Below, one piece after another: positions 7,959-15,430 of a stretch of DNA of 35,314 bases. Source of the stretch: Dethiobacter sp. (lineage in GTDB: Bacteria > Bacillota > Dethiobacteria > Dethiobacterales > Dethiobacteraceae); assembly GCA_020725465.1 (NCBI GenBank), contig DYEY01000040.1, positions 1 to 35,314 on the forward strand. Direction: 5' to 3'. The stretch's first letter is position 1. The number at the start of each line of letters is the position of its first letter. The notes beneath the pieces were generated by a model. It ran no database searches. It saw nothing but the letters and a program-made list of their open reading frames with translations, and was not told the DNA's origin. The position numbers and the translations under genes were made by a program.

Positions 7959-8022
7959 AGGGGCCAGGGGGACGGGGGAAGTGACACCCGAGGGGCCAGG
8001 GGGACGGGGGAAGTGACACCCG
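7959..8022. repeat. Two perfect tandem copies of a 32-bp GC-rich repeat
   Basis: Positions 7959-7990 and 7991-8022 are identical (AGGGGCCAGGGGGACG followed by GGGGAAGTGACACCCG). The unit shares the core GGGGACGG and a TGACACC end with the 29-bp repeat at 246-274 and 21692-21720. It lies between two terminators in the 202-bp gap between the redox operon and spoIIIAA; no gene is seen there. Confidence 0.9.
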
Positions 8023-8023
8023 T

Positions 8024-8059
8024 AAAAAGGGATGGTGAGGTATTGTGCCTCACCATCCC
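8024..8059 (-). terminator. Intrinsic terminator of the redox operon
   Basis: GGGATGGTGAGG and CCTCACCATCCC form a perfect 12-bp stem with a 7-base loop, followed on the minus strand by five T residues. It starts 14 bases after the stop of the nuoG-like gene. Confidence 0.92.
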
Positions 8060-8073
8060 TGATTTTTATTTAT

Positions 8074-11000
8074 TCAGACGGCTTGTTCGGTTTCGCTCTC
8101 ACAGTGGCAGCAGGTGTGAGCCGGCCTGGGCCTGACGGCAGGGTCTTCGGGGAGGCCGGCGCTGGACAGGAAGTCGGCAAAATGGTACTCCAGGCTCTGG
8201 CAGATATCTTTCTGCACAAAGGCGGGAGCTCCGTTCACCGCAGCGGCAAAGTTCAGTTTGCCCAGCCTGCCGATACCGTAGAGCGGGGTGTCGAAGGTGA
8301 AGCTGCCCGCGGCCGGGTCCACCTTGTCGTAGCCGGGAACGGTGGCGGCGATTTCCGCGAACACGTCGGCAGCGGCGCTTTTTTGCCTGTAACCCATCAT
8401 TTCCATCAGGCCGGCGATAATCTCCAGGTTGGTAAGCCCGGCCAGCGGTTCCACCGCGGTGGCCACTTTCTGGACACGGCGCTCGCTGTTGGTGAAGGTA
8501 CCGTCAACTTCGGCGAAGGTGGCAGCAGGCAGTACGGCACAGGCGGTGTGCGCCAGACTGGTGAAGAATAGGTCCTGGACCACCAGCAGGTCAGCCCCGG
8601 ATAGGGTGTCCACCACTTCTTGGTCCGGATCTTCGCCAAAGACAAAGACCGCCTTAATCTTGCCACTCTTCACACCCTCCAGCACCTGGGCGGTGTTCAT
8701 TCCGGCTGCCGCCGGTATGGCTGCCTTCCAGCGGCGGGCCAGCTCTGTCCTGGTTGCTTCGTCGCTGACACTGACATGGCCGGGCAGGGACACCGGCGAA
8801 ATACCCATGTCGGCCAGACCCTGGCTGTTGCAGTGGCGGCGCAGGAACAGCAGGCCGCGGCGCGGCAGGCCCAGCTTGCCGGTCACTGCGGCAAAGCCTG
8901 CCAGCAATTTGGCAGATTCAGCGCTCAGGCTGCCGCTGCCCAGCACCAAAAGCGGCGCCTTGGCTTTGGCGTAAGCTTCCACCAGGGCGGCGGCATCAGC
9001 GGCGGCAATGCCGCTGCCAGCCAGCAGCGCCTCCACGTCGGCCTCTTTATAGGCATCCAGCCCCTCGCAGCTTCCGCTGGCAAAGCCGTTCCGGTAAGCC
9101 AGCGCGATTAGCGCCCCAAAAAACCGCGCGTTGGCGCCGGGGTCGACCCGCAGCACTCTGGCAGCGTATTTCCCGAGCTTGGGTTCCTTGCCGTCCACCA
9201 GCCAAAGCTGCGCCTTACCGGCGGCCTGCTTTAACTTCAGGGCGGCAATGGGATAATCAAAGTCCACACCCACTCCAAGGATAAAGTCAGCGCTGTCGAT
9301 TTCACTATACGAGTTGGTGGAACCGTCAAAGCCCAAAACTTCCCGCAGGGGGCTCTCCGGTTCGGACAGGCTGTTGATATTGTTGGTGCCAAGGACGGCA
9401 CGGGCAAACTTCTGTATCAGGTAAAGCTCCTCGTTGGTATAGCGGGGGCTGGCAAAGACTGCGATGCTTTCACCGCCGAAGCGGGCCCTGATGGCCTTGG
9501 CTTTCTTGGCCACGTAGATGAGCGCGTCTTCCCAGGTGGTCTCTTCCAGCTCGTCTTCACCGTAAACCATGGGTACGCTCAGGCGCAAATCCTCGTTGGT
9601 AAAGGGCAACCCAAAGCGGCCGCGCTTGCAGAGCAGGCCATTGTTGACTGGGCCGTCCACCGGGACCACGCGGGCAATGCGGTCGCCCACCGTCTCCACC
9701 TGCATGCTGCAGCCTACGCCGCACCAGCCGCAGGTGGTCCTGGTAGCCTGCAATTGCCAGGCAGCCGGCTTCTCAAAGGGCATGTTTTCAACCAACGCAC
9801 CGGTGGGACAGGCCGCCACGCACTGTCCACAGGATACACAGCTGGTCTCCTCCAGCGGCAGGTCCAGGGACGGGCTGACGTAGACGTCAAAACCACGGTT
9901 CACCAGGCCAAGGGCTTCGGCACCGATGATCTCGCTGCAGGTACGCACGCACAGGCCGCACAGGATGCACTTGCTCTGGTCACGTACGATAAACGGGTGC
10001 CTGACGATTTCAAATTCGTGCTTTTCCCCGATGATGCGCTCCGGCCTGGCCTTATAGGTGGTGGCGAAATCCCGCAGCTTGCACTCGAAGGCGTCAAAAC
10101 AGCCGCACTCCAGGCAGCGCATGGCGTCAGCCACCGCATCGGCCTCGGAGATGCCCTGCTCGATTTCCCGGAAGTTCTTCACCCTCACTTCGGGCTCCGT
10201 CACCGGCATCTTGGCCTTTTCTTCCTTCTCCAGGTGAGCAAAGTCCGACTCGGTCAGGCCTTCCTTCTTAATGTTGTACCAAGTCTTAAAGGGCGCCACC
10301 CGGCCGTACAGGTAGTTGTCGATGGTCTCGGCCGCCCGCCTGCCGGCCGCTATCGCCTCGATGGCGATGCCGGGGCCGGTCACCGCGTCACCGCCGGCAA
10401 AAACGCCGGGGACGTTGGTAAGGAAGGTGCCTTCCTGGGCCTCGATGGTGTTCCACCTGTTCACGGCCACCTGGCCTTTAATGTCGTCTGTGTCCACGTC
10501 CTGGCCAATGGCGGCGATAATGGTGTCTACTTCCATAACATAGGTGTCACCGGGGATGGGCTCGGGGCGGCGCCGGCCTGATGAGTCCGGTTCACCCAGG
10601 CGCATGCGCTGGCAGACCATTCTCTGCACCCTGCCGTCGCCCTCCACCTTCACCGGAGCCACCAGCAGGTGGAATTCCACCCCTTCTTCATGGGCTTCTT
10701 CAATCTCGATTTTCTGCGCCGGCATCTCGTCACGGCTGCGGCGGTAAACAACAGCCACATTCTTCGCCCCCAGACGGATGGCGGTGCGGGCCGCGTCCAT
10801 GGCGGTGTTGCCGCCGCCGATTACAGCCACCCGGTCGCCCAAATCCACCGGTTCGTTCAGCATTACGGCGCGCAGGAACTCGGCTCCCCCTATCACACCG
10901 GGCAGGTCCTCGCCGGGCACCCCCATGCGTTTGCTGATCTGGGCACCGATGGCAAGATAAACAGCGTCATAGCCGCTCTTGAACAGGTACTCGATGGTGA

Positions 11001-11820
11001 AATCCTCACCCAGCTGCACCCCCACCTGGGCTTCCACGCCAAGGGCCAGCACCTGGTCGATTTCCGCCTGCAGCACCGACTTGGGCAGGCGGTACTCGGG
11101 GATACCGTAACGCAGCATGCCGCCCATCTCCGGCAACGACTCGTAAATGGTCACGGCGTGGCCGGCGCGGCGCAGGAAGTAGGCGGCGGTCAGGCCGGCG
11201 GGGCCGGAGCCGATTACCGCCACGCGCTTCCCCGTATCGGGGGCCACCGGCGGCACGTAGGGGTCGTCGCTGGCCATATCCAGGTCTGCCACCAGCCGCT
11301 TCAGGTAGCGGATGGAGATGGCGCTGTCCACCAGCCGGCGGCGGCAATTCTCCTCGCAGGGCGCCGGGCAGACACGGCCAATGGAAGCGGGTATGGGCAT
11401 AAACTCTTTTACCAGGGCCAGGGACTCGCGGAACTGGCCATTGGCCGCCAACGCCACGTAACCCTGGGCATCGCAGTTGGCCGGGCAATTCATCACGCAC
11501 GGCCCGCGGCAGTCTCCCACGTGGTCGGACAGTATCAGTTCCAGCGCCAGCTTGCGTGCCGACCTGATTTTCTCGTTCTCGGTCTCCACCACCATGCCGT
11601 CAGCCACCTTGGTGGCGCAGGCACGGAGCAGCTTCGGCATGCCTTCCACCTGCACCAGGCACAGGCCGCAGGAAGCGTAGACTTCCAGCTCGCCGCTGAA
11701 GCAAAGGGTCGGGATGTGAATATTATTCTCCCTGGCCACGTCCAGGATAGTCTGGTCGACAGTGGCCAAAAGTTCCCGGCCGTTTATATTGACGCGTACT
11801 TTACTCATGCCTTTGTTCAC
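8074..11820 (-). CDS. NuoG-like iron-sulfur/flavin/molybdopterin-fold fusion subunit
   Basis: Protein of 1248 residues, the third subunit of a soluble NuoEFG-like complex. Domains in order: [2Fe-2S] ferredoxin (Cys40, 51, 54, 68); NuoG-type His/Cys cluster segment (from His100, Cys104 to Cys116); GltD/NfnB-type NAD(P)H-flavin module (CPAPCEENC about 151-159, FAD site VAVIGSGPAGL about 200-210, nucleotide site VAVIGGGNTAMDAA about 331-344, GGDAVTGPG about 476-484); a CLECGC segment (569-574); a two-cluster ferredoxin (CILCGLCVRTC and CVSCGQCVAACP, about 618-672); a CGWCGVGC cluster (697-704, Cys731); and a molybdopterin-oxidoreductase fold to about 1200. Around 812-830, where formate dehydrogenases have ARLCH or Sec, the sequence reads NNINSLSEPESPLREV, so the Mo ligand is absent. 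The tail holds HTCCHC. The start is GTG at 11820 or ATG at 11808. NADH-linked electron transfer is inferred; the electron acceptor is unknown. Confidence 0.88.
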   Translation of the reverse strand: MNKGMSKVRVNINGRELLATVDQTILDVARENNIHIPTLCFSGELEVYASCGLCLVQVEGMPKLLRACATKVADGMVVETENEKIRSARKLALELILSDHVGDCRGPCVMNCPANCDAQGYVALAANGQFRESLALVKEFMPIPASIGRVCPAPCEENCRRRLVDSAISIRYLKRLVADLDMASDDPYVPPVAPDTGKRVAVIGSGPAGLTAAYFLRRAGHAVTIYESLPEMGGMLRYGIPEYRLPKSVLQAEIDQVLALGVEAQVGVQLGEDFTIEYLFKSGYDAVYLAIGAQISKRMGVPGEDLPGVIGGAEFLRAVMLNEPVDLGDRVAVIGGGNTAMDAARTAIRLGAKNVAVVYRRSRDEMPAQKIEIEEAHEEGVEFHLLVAPVKVEGDGRVQRMVCQRMRLGEPDSSGRRRPEPIPGDTYVMEVDTIIAAIGQDVDTDDIKGQVAVNRWNTIEAQEGTFLTNVPGVFAGGDAVTGPGIAIEAIAAGRRAAETIDNYLYGRVAPFKTWYNIKKEGLTESDFAHLEKEEKAKMPVTEPEVRVKNFREIEQGISEADAVADAMRCLECGCFDAFECKLRDFATTYKARPERIIGEKHEFEIVRHPFIVRDQSKCILCGLCVRTCSEIIGAEALGLVNRGFDVYVSPSLDLPLEETSCVSCGQCVAACPTGALVENMPFEKPAAWQLQATRTTCGWCGVGCSMQVETVGDRIARVVPVDGPVNNGLLCKRGRFGLPFTNEDLRLSVPMVYGEDELEETTWEDALIYVAKKAKAIRARFGGESIAVFASPRYTNEELYLIQKFARAVLGTNNINSLSEPESPLREVLGFDGSTNSYSEIDSADFILGVGVDFDYPIAALKLKQAAGKAQLWLVDGKEPKLGKYAARVLRVDPGANARFFGALIALAYRNGFASGSCEGLDAYKEADVEALLAGSGIAAADAAALVEAYAKAKAPLLVLGSGSLSAESAKLLAGFAAVTGKLGLPRRGLLFLRRHCNSQGLADMGISPVSLPGHVSVSDEATRTELARRWKAAIPAAAGMNTAQVLEGVKSGKIKAVFVFGEDPDQEVVDTLSGADLLVVQDLFFTSLAHTACAVLPAATFAEVDGTFTNSERRVQKVATAVEPLAGLTNLEIIAGLMEMMGYRQKSAAADVFAEIAATVPGYDKVDPAAGSFTFDTPLYGIGRLGKLNFAAAVNGAPAFVQKDICQSLEYHFADFLSSAGLPEDPAVRPRPAHTCCHCESETEQAV

Positions 11821-11839
11821 TCCTTCACCTAAAACTTAT

Positions 11840-13603
11840 TTAGTCGACCAGCACCGCGTTGACCCGGCAGGCGTCCAGACAGTTGCCGCACTTGATGCAC
11901 TTCTCCTGGTCTATGACGTGGACCTGTTTCTTCTCACCGCTGATGGCTCCCACGGCACAGCGCTTGGCACAGCGCATACAACCGATACAGGTCTCCGGGT
12001 CAATGGTGTAGGTCAGCAGTTCGCGGCAAACCTTGGCCGGGCACTTGCGGTCCCTGATGTGGGCCACATACTCATCACGGAAATATTTAAGCGTAGTGAG
12101 GACAGGATTTGGCGCCGTGTTGCCAAGGCCGCAGAGCGCCCCCTCCCTCACGTTGAAAGCCAGCTCCTCCAACAGCTCCAGTTCTTCCATCTTGGCCTTG
12201 CCTTCGGTGATGCGGACCAGTATCTCCAGCATCCGCTTGGTACCCAGGCGGCAGTGAATACATTTGCCGCAGGACTCGTTCTGGGTGAAATTCATGAAGA
12301 AGCGGGCGATATCCACCATGCAGGAGGTTTCGTCCAGCACAATCATACCGCCGGAGCCCATGATGGCGCCGGTCCTGACAATAGACTCGTAGTCCACCGT
12401 GGTGTCCAGCAGGCTGGCCGGAATGCAGCCGCCCGACGGCCCCCCCATCTGCACCCCCTTAAACGCCTTGCCACCGGGGATGCCGCCGCCCACTTCGTAG
12501 ATAACATCGCGCAGCGGGATACCGATGGGCACCTCGATCAGGCCGCCCCGGTTGATTTTGCCCGCCAGGGCAAACACTTTGGTGCCCTTGCTCTTCTCAG
12601 TGCCGTACCTGGCGTAGCTGGCGGCGCCGTTGTAGATAATCCAGGGTATGTTGGCCAGCGTTTCCACGTTGTTGATGCAGGTGGGTTTTTTCCACAGGCC
12701 GGCCTCGGCAGGAAAAGGAGGCTTCAGCCGGGGCATTCCCCGCTCGCCCTCCAGCGACGCGATCAATGCCGTCTCCTCGCCGCAGACAAAGGCACCGGCC
12801 CCCTTTTTAATTTTTATGTTAAAGCTGAAGTTGGTGCCCAGGATATTCTGGCCCAGCAACCCCGCCTCCCTGGCGGCGACGATGGCCTTTTCCAGGCGGA
12901 CAATGGCCAGGGGGTACTCGGCCCGCACGTAAACGTGGCCTTCCGACGCGCCGATGGCGTAACCCGCCAGCATCATGCCCTCAATCACCGCGTGGGGGTC
13001 TCCCTCGATGATGCTGCGATCCATGAAAGCGCCCGGGTCTCCCTCGTCGGCGTTGCAGACGATATATTTCTGATCGCTTTTATACTGCCGGGTGAACTGC
13101 CACTTCAGACCGGTGGGGAAACCGGCGCCGCCCCGGCCGCGCAAGCCCGAATCCAGCACTTCCTGGATAACCTGCTCCGGAGTCATTTCTTTTAGCGCCT
13201 TCTCAATGGCCTTGTAGCCATCCATGGCGCGGTAATCGTCCAGAGATTCGGGGTCGATGACACCGCAGTTTCTCAGCGCCACCCTTACCTGCTTGGCAAA
13301 GACATTGGCCTTCTCGTCCTCCAGCAGCATGTCCGCCACCGGCACACCGCCGATTATATGCTCATTTATGATGCGCGGCGCCTTTTCCGGGGTCACACCC
13401 CCGTAGTAAAAGCTTTTGCCCTCCGCCGTAATTACCTCCACAATGGGCTCAATGTAGCACATGCCGATGCAGCCGGTCCGCTGCAGGGAAACATCCAGGC
13501 CGTCCTTTTCCAGTTCCTGTTGCAGCGCCTCGTAAGTCTTGTAACCGCCGGCGGCAATGCCGCACGTACTCAAACCGACCTTGATTACAGTCTTGGCTTG
13601 CAT
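11840..13603 (-). CDS. NuoF/HydB-like NADH-binding flavoprotein subunit
   Basis: Protein of 587 residues, a NuoF-type subunit with extra domains at both ends, as in HydB/HndC of NADH-linked and bifurcating hydrogenases. N-terminal thioredoxin-like [2Fe-2S] domain (Cys14, Cys45, Cys49); FMN/NADH domain with GLRGRGGAGFPTGLKW (about 150-165), CNADEGDPGAFMDR and GAGAFVCGEETALI; SLBB region; ESCGKCIHCR cluster-binding helix; and a C-terminal two-[4Fe-4S] ferredoxin (CIGCMRCAKRC, CIKCGNCLDAC). It oxidises or reduces NAD(P)H and passes electrons through iron-sulfur centres. The ATG follows GGGGAGG. It is 18 bases after the nuoE-like gene and 19 before the nuoG-like gene. Confidence 0.94.
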   Translation of the reverse strand: MQAKTVIKVGLSTCGIAAGGYKTYEALQQELEKDGLDVSLQRTGCIGMCYIEPIVEVITAEGKSFYYGGVTPEKAPRIINEHIIGGVPVADMLLEDEKANVFAKQVRVALRNCGVIDPESLDDYRAMDGYKAIEKALKEMTPEQVIQEVLDSGLRGRGGAGFPTGLKWQFTRQYKSDQKYIVCNADEGDPGAFMDRSIIEGDPHAVIEGMMLAGYAIGASEGHVYVRAEYPLAIVRLEKAIVAAREAGLLGQNILGTNFSFNIKIKKGAGAFVCGEETALIASLEGERGMPRLKPPFPAEAGLWKKPTCINNVETLANIPWIIYNGAASYARYGTEKSKGTKVFALAGKINRGGLIEVPIGIPLRDVIYEVGGGIPGGKAFKGVQMGGPSGGCIPASLLDTTVDYESIVRTGAIMGSGGMIVLDETSCMVDIARFFMNFTQNESCGKCIHCRLGTKRMLEILVRITEGKAKMEELELLEELAFNVREGALCGLGNTAPNPVLTTLKYFRDEYVAHIRDRKCPAKVCRELLTYTIDPETCIGCMRCAKRCAVGAISGEKKQVHVIDQEKCIKCGNCLDACRVNAVLVD

Positions 13604-13621
13604 TTTGGCACCTCCCCGCTC

Positions 13622-14137
13622 CTAATTTTCTTCGTCCTTACCGTTGCCCCGGTATTGTTTCAGAACCTTCCGCACCTTCTCAGGAGTCATGTTGGCATGC
13701 ACCTCTCCGTCCACAACAATAACCGGAGCCAGGCTGCAGCAACCCACACAGGCCACGTATTCCAGAGTAAAAAGCTTGTCCCCGGTGGTCTCGCCTCCCC
13801 TGATGCCCAGTTCATCGGTAATGGCGTTGCCAAGTCCCTTGGCACCGTTGACGTGACAAGCCGTCCCTTCACAGACCATAATGCTGTGCTTGCCCTTGGG
13901 CGTCATCCGGAACTGAGCGTAAAACGTCACGATCCCGTAAATTTTGGCCGGTGAAACGCCCAGCTTTTCCGCCGAATAAGAAATGCTTTCTTTGGGGATA
14001 TAACCCAGCGATTCCTGTATGTCCTGCAGAATAGGTATGATGGCACTGGGGTCCCCCTTATACCTGACGATAATCTCATCAAGCTTTTCGTAGGGGAGCG
14101 GCTGTTTGTCCAGATTCTTGCACGCGCATCCTGCCAT
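13622..14137 (-). CDS. NuoE/HydC-like [2Fe-2S] thioredoxin-fold subunit
   Basis: Protein of 171 residues from the ATG at 14137, normal length for the 24-kDa NuoE/HndA family. The N-terminal helical part (PLPYEKLDEIIVRYKG, ILQDIQESLGYIPKE) precedes a thioredoxin-like domain with the four cluster Cys: CEGTAC (89 and 94) and CVGCC (130 and 134). It begins MAGCACKNL. The frame is open to 14242, but the longer form would be 35 residues longer than usual and has no better ribosome site; AAGGAG lies 12 bases before the chosen ATG. It is the first gene of the three-gene redox operon. Confidence 0.93.
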   Translation of the reverse strand: MAGCACKNLDKQPLPYEKLDEIIVRYKGDPSAIIPILQDIQESLGYIPKESISYSAEKLGVSPAKIYGIVTFYAQFRMTPKGKHSIMVCEGTACHVNGAKGLGNAITDELGIRGGETTGDKLFTLEYVACVGCCSLAPVIVVDGEVHANMTPEKVRKVLKQYRGNGKDEEN

Positions 14138-14326
14138 ATGCTTATACAACTCCTTTTCACAAAAAGTCCACCTGGTTATATTCGCTAAGAAACCACACAT
14201 TCCTTTTAAAAAATCTAACCCCATTGTTCTTTTTAGAATCATTAGAAACCCTTGGGGAGATATCTGGTAAACTGTTCTTTAAAGGAACTTATTATAGATT
14301 CTGGTTCCTTCTTCAGTGGGCACCGG

Positions 14327-14371
14327 AAAGCACAGGAAAGCCCGTGGCAACCACGGGCTTTCCTGTGCTTT
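14327..14371. terminator. Perfect 21-bp hairpin, likely bidirectional terminator
   Basis: AAAGCACAGGAAAGCCCGTGG pairs completely with the downstream arm around a CAA loop. It lies just after the stop of the frameshifted peptidase gene (14404) and about 190 bases upstream of the nuoE-like start, so it separates the two minus-strand units. The T-run is short: TTTTGTT on the plus strand and only TTT on the minus strand. The rest of the 266-bp gap (14138-14403) has no gene. Confidence 0.75.
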
Positions 14372-14403
14372 TGTTAGAAATGGTATTTACAGAGCTCATC
14401 TGT

Positions 14404-15429
14404 CTAAGACGCCCTTTGACGTGCCTGAGCCTTAAGCGTGATAGTAGTGGGATATTCAAGCTCGCCTTCTGCGCCGGTAAATCTAATAATTACGTCATAA
14501 ACTCCTTCCTTTAAGCCAAGAGCCCTGGTGTTAATGTTTACGATGTATTCTCCGTTATTATCTCCTTTGCGCACAAACCTGGCACCGAACCCAGCCTCGG
14601 TAAAGACAATTTCTGCGCCGTCTTTTACCAGTGCTACCGTCACGTTACTCATGAACTCAGCCTCACCATCCCTGTTGAAGGTGACAAACTTAAACGGGAT
14701 AGTAGCGTTCGGCTGCCAGCTTAACACAGGGGGAACAAGTACTTTTGAAACGGGTTGCAGCTCGAAATTCAGCTCGTGTGCTTCCTGGTAAGAGCTAACT
14801 GTAAGTTCGACTTGCTGCGAATACCTGCCGGGAGAACTAACAGTAATGGTATAGGGCGGTGTTTCCAGTTCAGGCTGATTGCTGGGCAAAATATACCATT
14901 GGTAGGAGCCAGAAGCCGAAATAGACGTTCTGTGAGGTTCATTAATAAATTGTCCGTTGGAGAGGCGCGACCTGAGGTCCACTGCCATATCCAGATTTGC
15001 AGTCAGGGGTTCTCCGCTTAATTTATCGGTAATATTCCCGTATACCACGCTGGCATAGGTTGCCGCAGACTCAATATTAAGCAGAAACGCGGGTAAATTC
15101 CTCTCCCACTCCTGCTGGTAGCTATTGGATACAACAACTGCCTGCCGCAGTGTTCCCGTTACTTCCTGGCCACCGTCCAAGGCGTTTTTGATTAAAAGGC
15201 CATCTGCCCGTGTAATACCTAAAACCGGAACAGGCACTCCTGCACTTCCCAGTGTTCCGGAAATTGCCCCGGTAGTGTTATTATAGATAACTACGCCTAC
15301 CGCACCAGCAGCAACCGCATTATCTGCCTTTAGCCGGAAAGTACCGTCACCCCGTTCAATTAGGGCGATATTCCCAGCTACTTCGGCGGGAAAGTCATCA
15401 GGGGTAAGGCCTTTACCGCAATTAACCAA
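14404..15429 (-). CDS. C-terminal part of frameshifted M14 peptidase (PA domain, M14 end, regulatory domains)
   Basis: Open frame of up to 341 residues without a ribosome site, continuing the peptidase at 15431-16660 in another frame. It opens inside a protease-associated (PA) domain (PAEVAGNIALIERGDG, AGAVGVVIYNN, VPVLGITRADG), then QEWERNLPAFLLNIESA, which looks like the last helix of the M14 fold, then a carboxypeptidase-regulatory-like beta domain (about 125-225) and an Ig-like C-terminal domain. The nominal TTG start is not a real start. Removing one base from the C9 tract at 15441-15449 joins both frames into one protein of 751 residues. Confidence 0.8.
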   Translation of the reverse strand: MVNCGKGLTPDDFPAEVAGNIALIERGDGTFRLKADNAVAAGAVGVVIYNNTTGAISGTLGSAGVPVPVLGITRADGLLIKNALDGGQEVTGTLRQAVVVSNSYQQEWERNLPAFLLNIESAATYASVVYGNITDKLSGEPLTANLDMAVDLRSRLSNGQFINEPHRTSISASGSYQWYILPSNQPELETPPYTITVSSPGRYSQQVELTVSSYQEAHELNFELQPVSKVLVPPVLSWQPNATIPFKFVTFNRDGEAEFMSNVTVALVKDGAEIVFTEAGFGARFVRKGDNNGEYIVNINTRALGLKEGVYDVIIRFTGAEGELEYPTTITLKAQARQRAS

Positions 15430-15430
15430 G

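Noticed and set aside
7959-8022. CRISPR array
   Set aside because: The two 32-bp units are directly adjacent with no spacers and no cas genes are near.
8074-11820. Formate dehydrogenase or [FeFe]-hydrogenase catalytic subunit
   Set aside because: No Sec or Cys at the Mo-ligand site, and no H-cluster motifs (TSCCPxW or similar) were found.
11762-13195. Long open frame of 477 codons on the plus strand
   Set aside because: It is antisense to the nuoF-like gene and shows no family motif; GC-rich third positions of the real gene keep the opposite frame open.
8074-14137. Part of a membrane-bound complex I
   Set aside because: Only NuoE, F and G-like subunits are here; no membrane subunits (NuoA, H, J-N) or NuoBCD/I occur in the window.
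14138-14242. N-terminal extension of the NuoE-like protein
   Set aside because: The frame stays open, but the extra 35 residues resemble no family member and no ribosome site is seen upstream.
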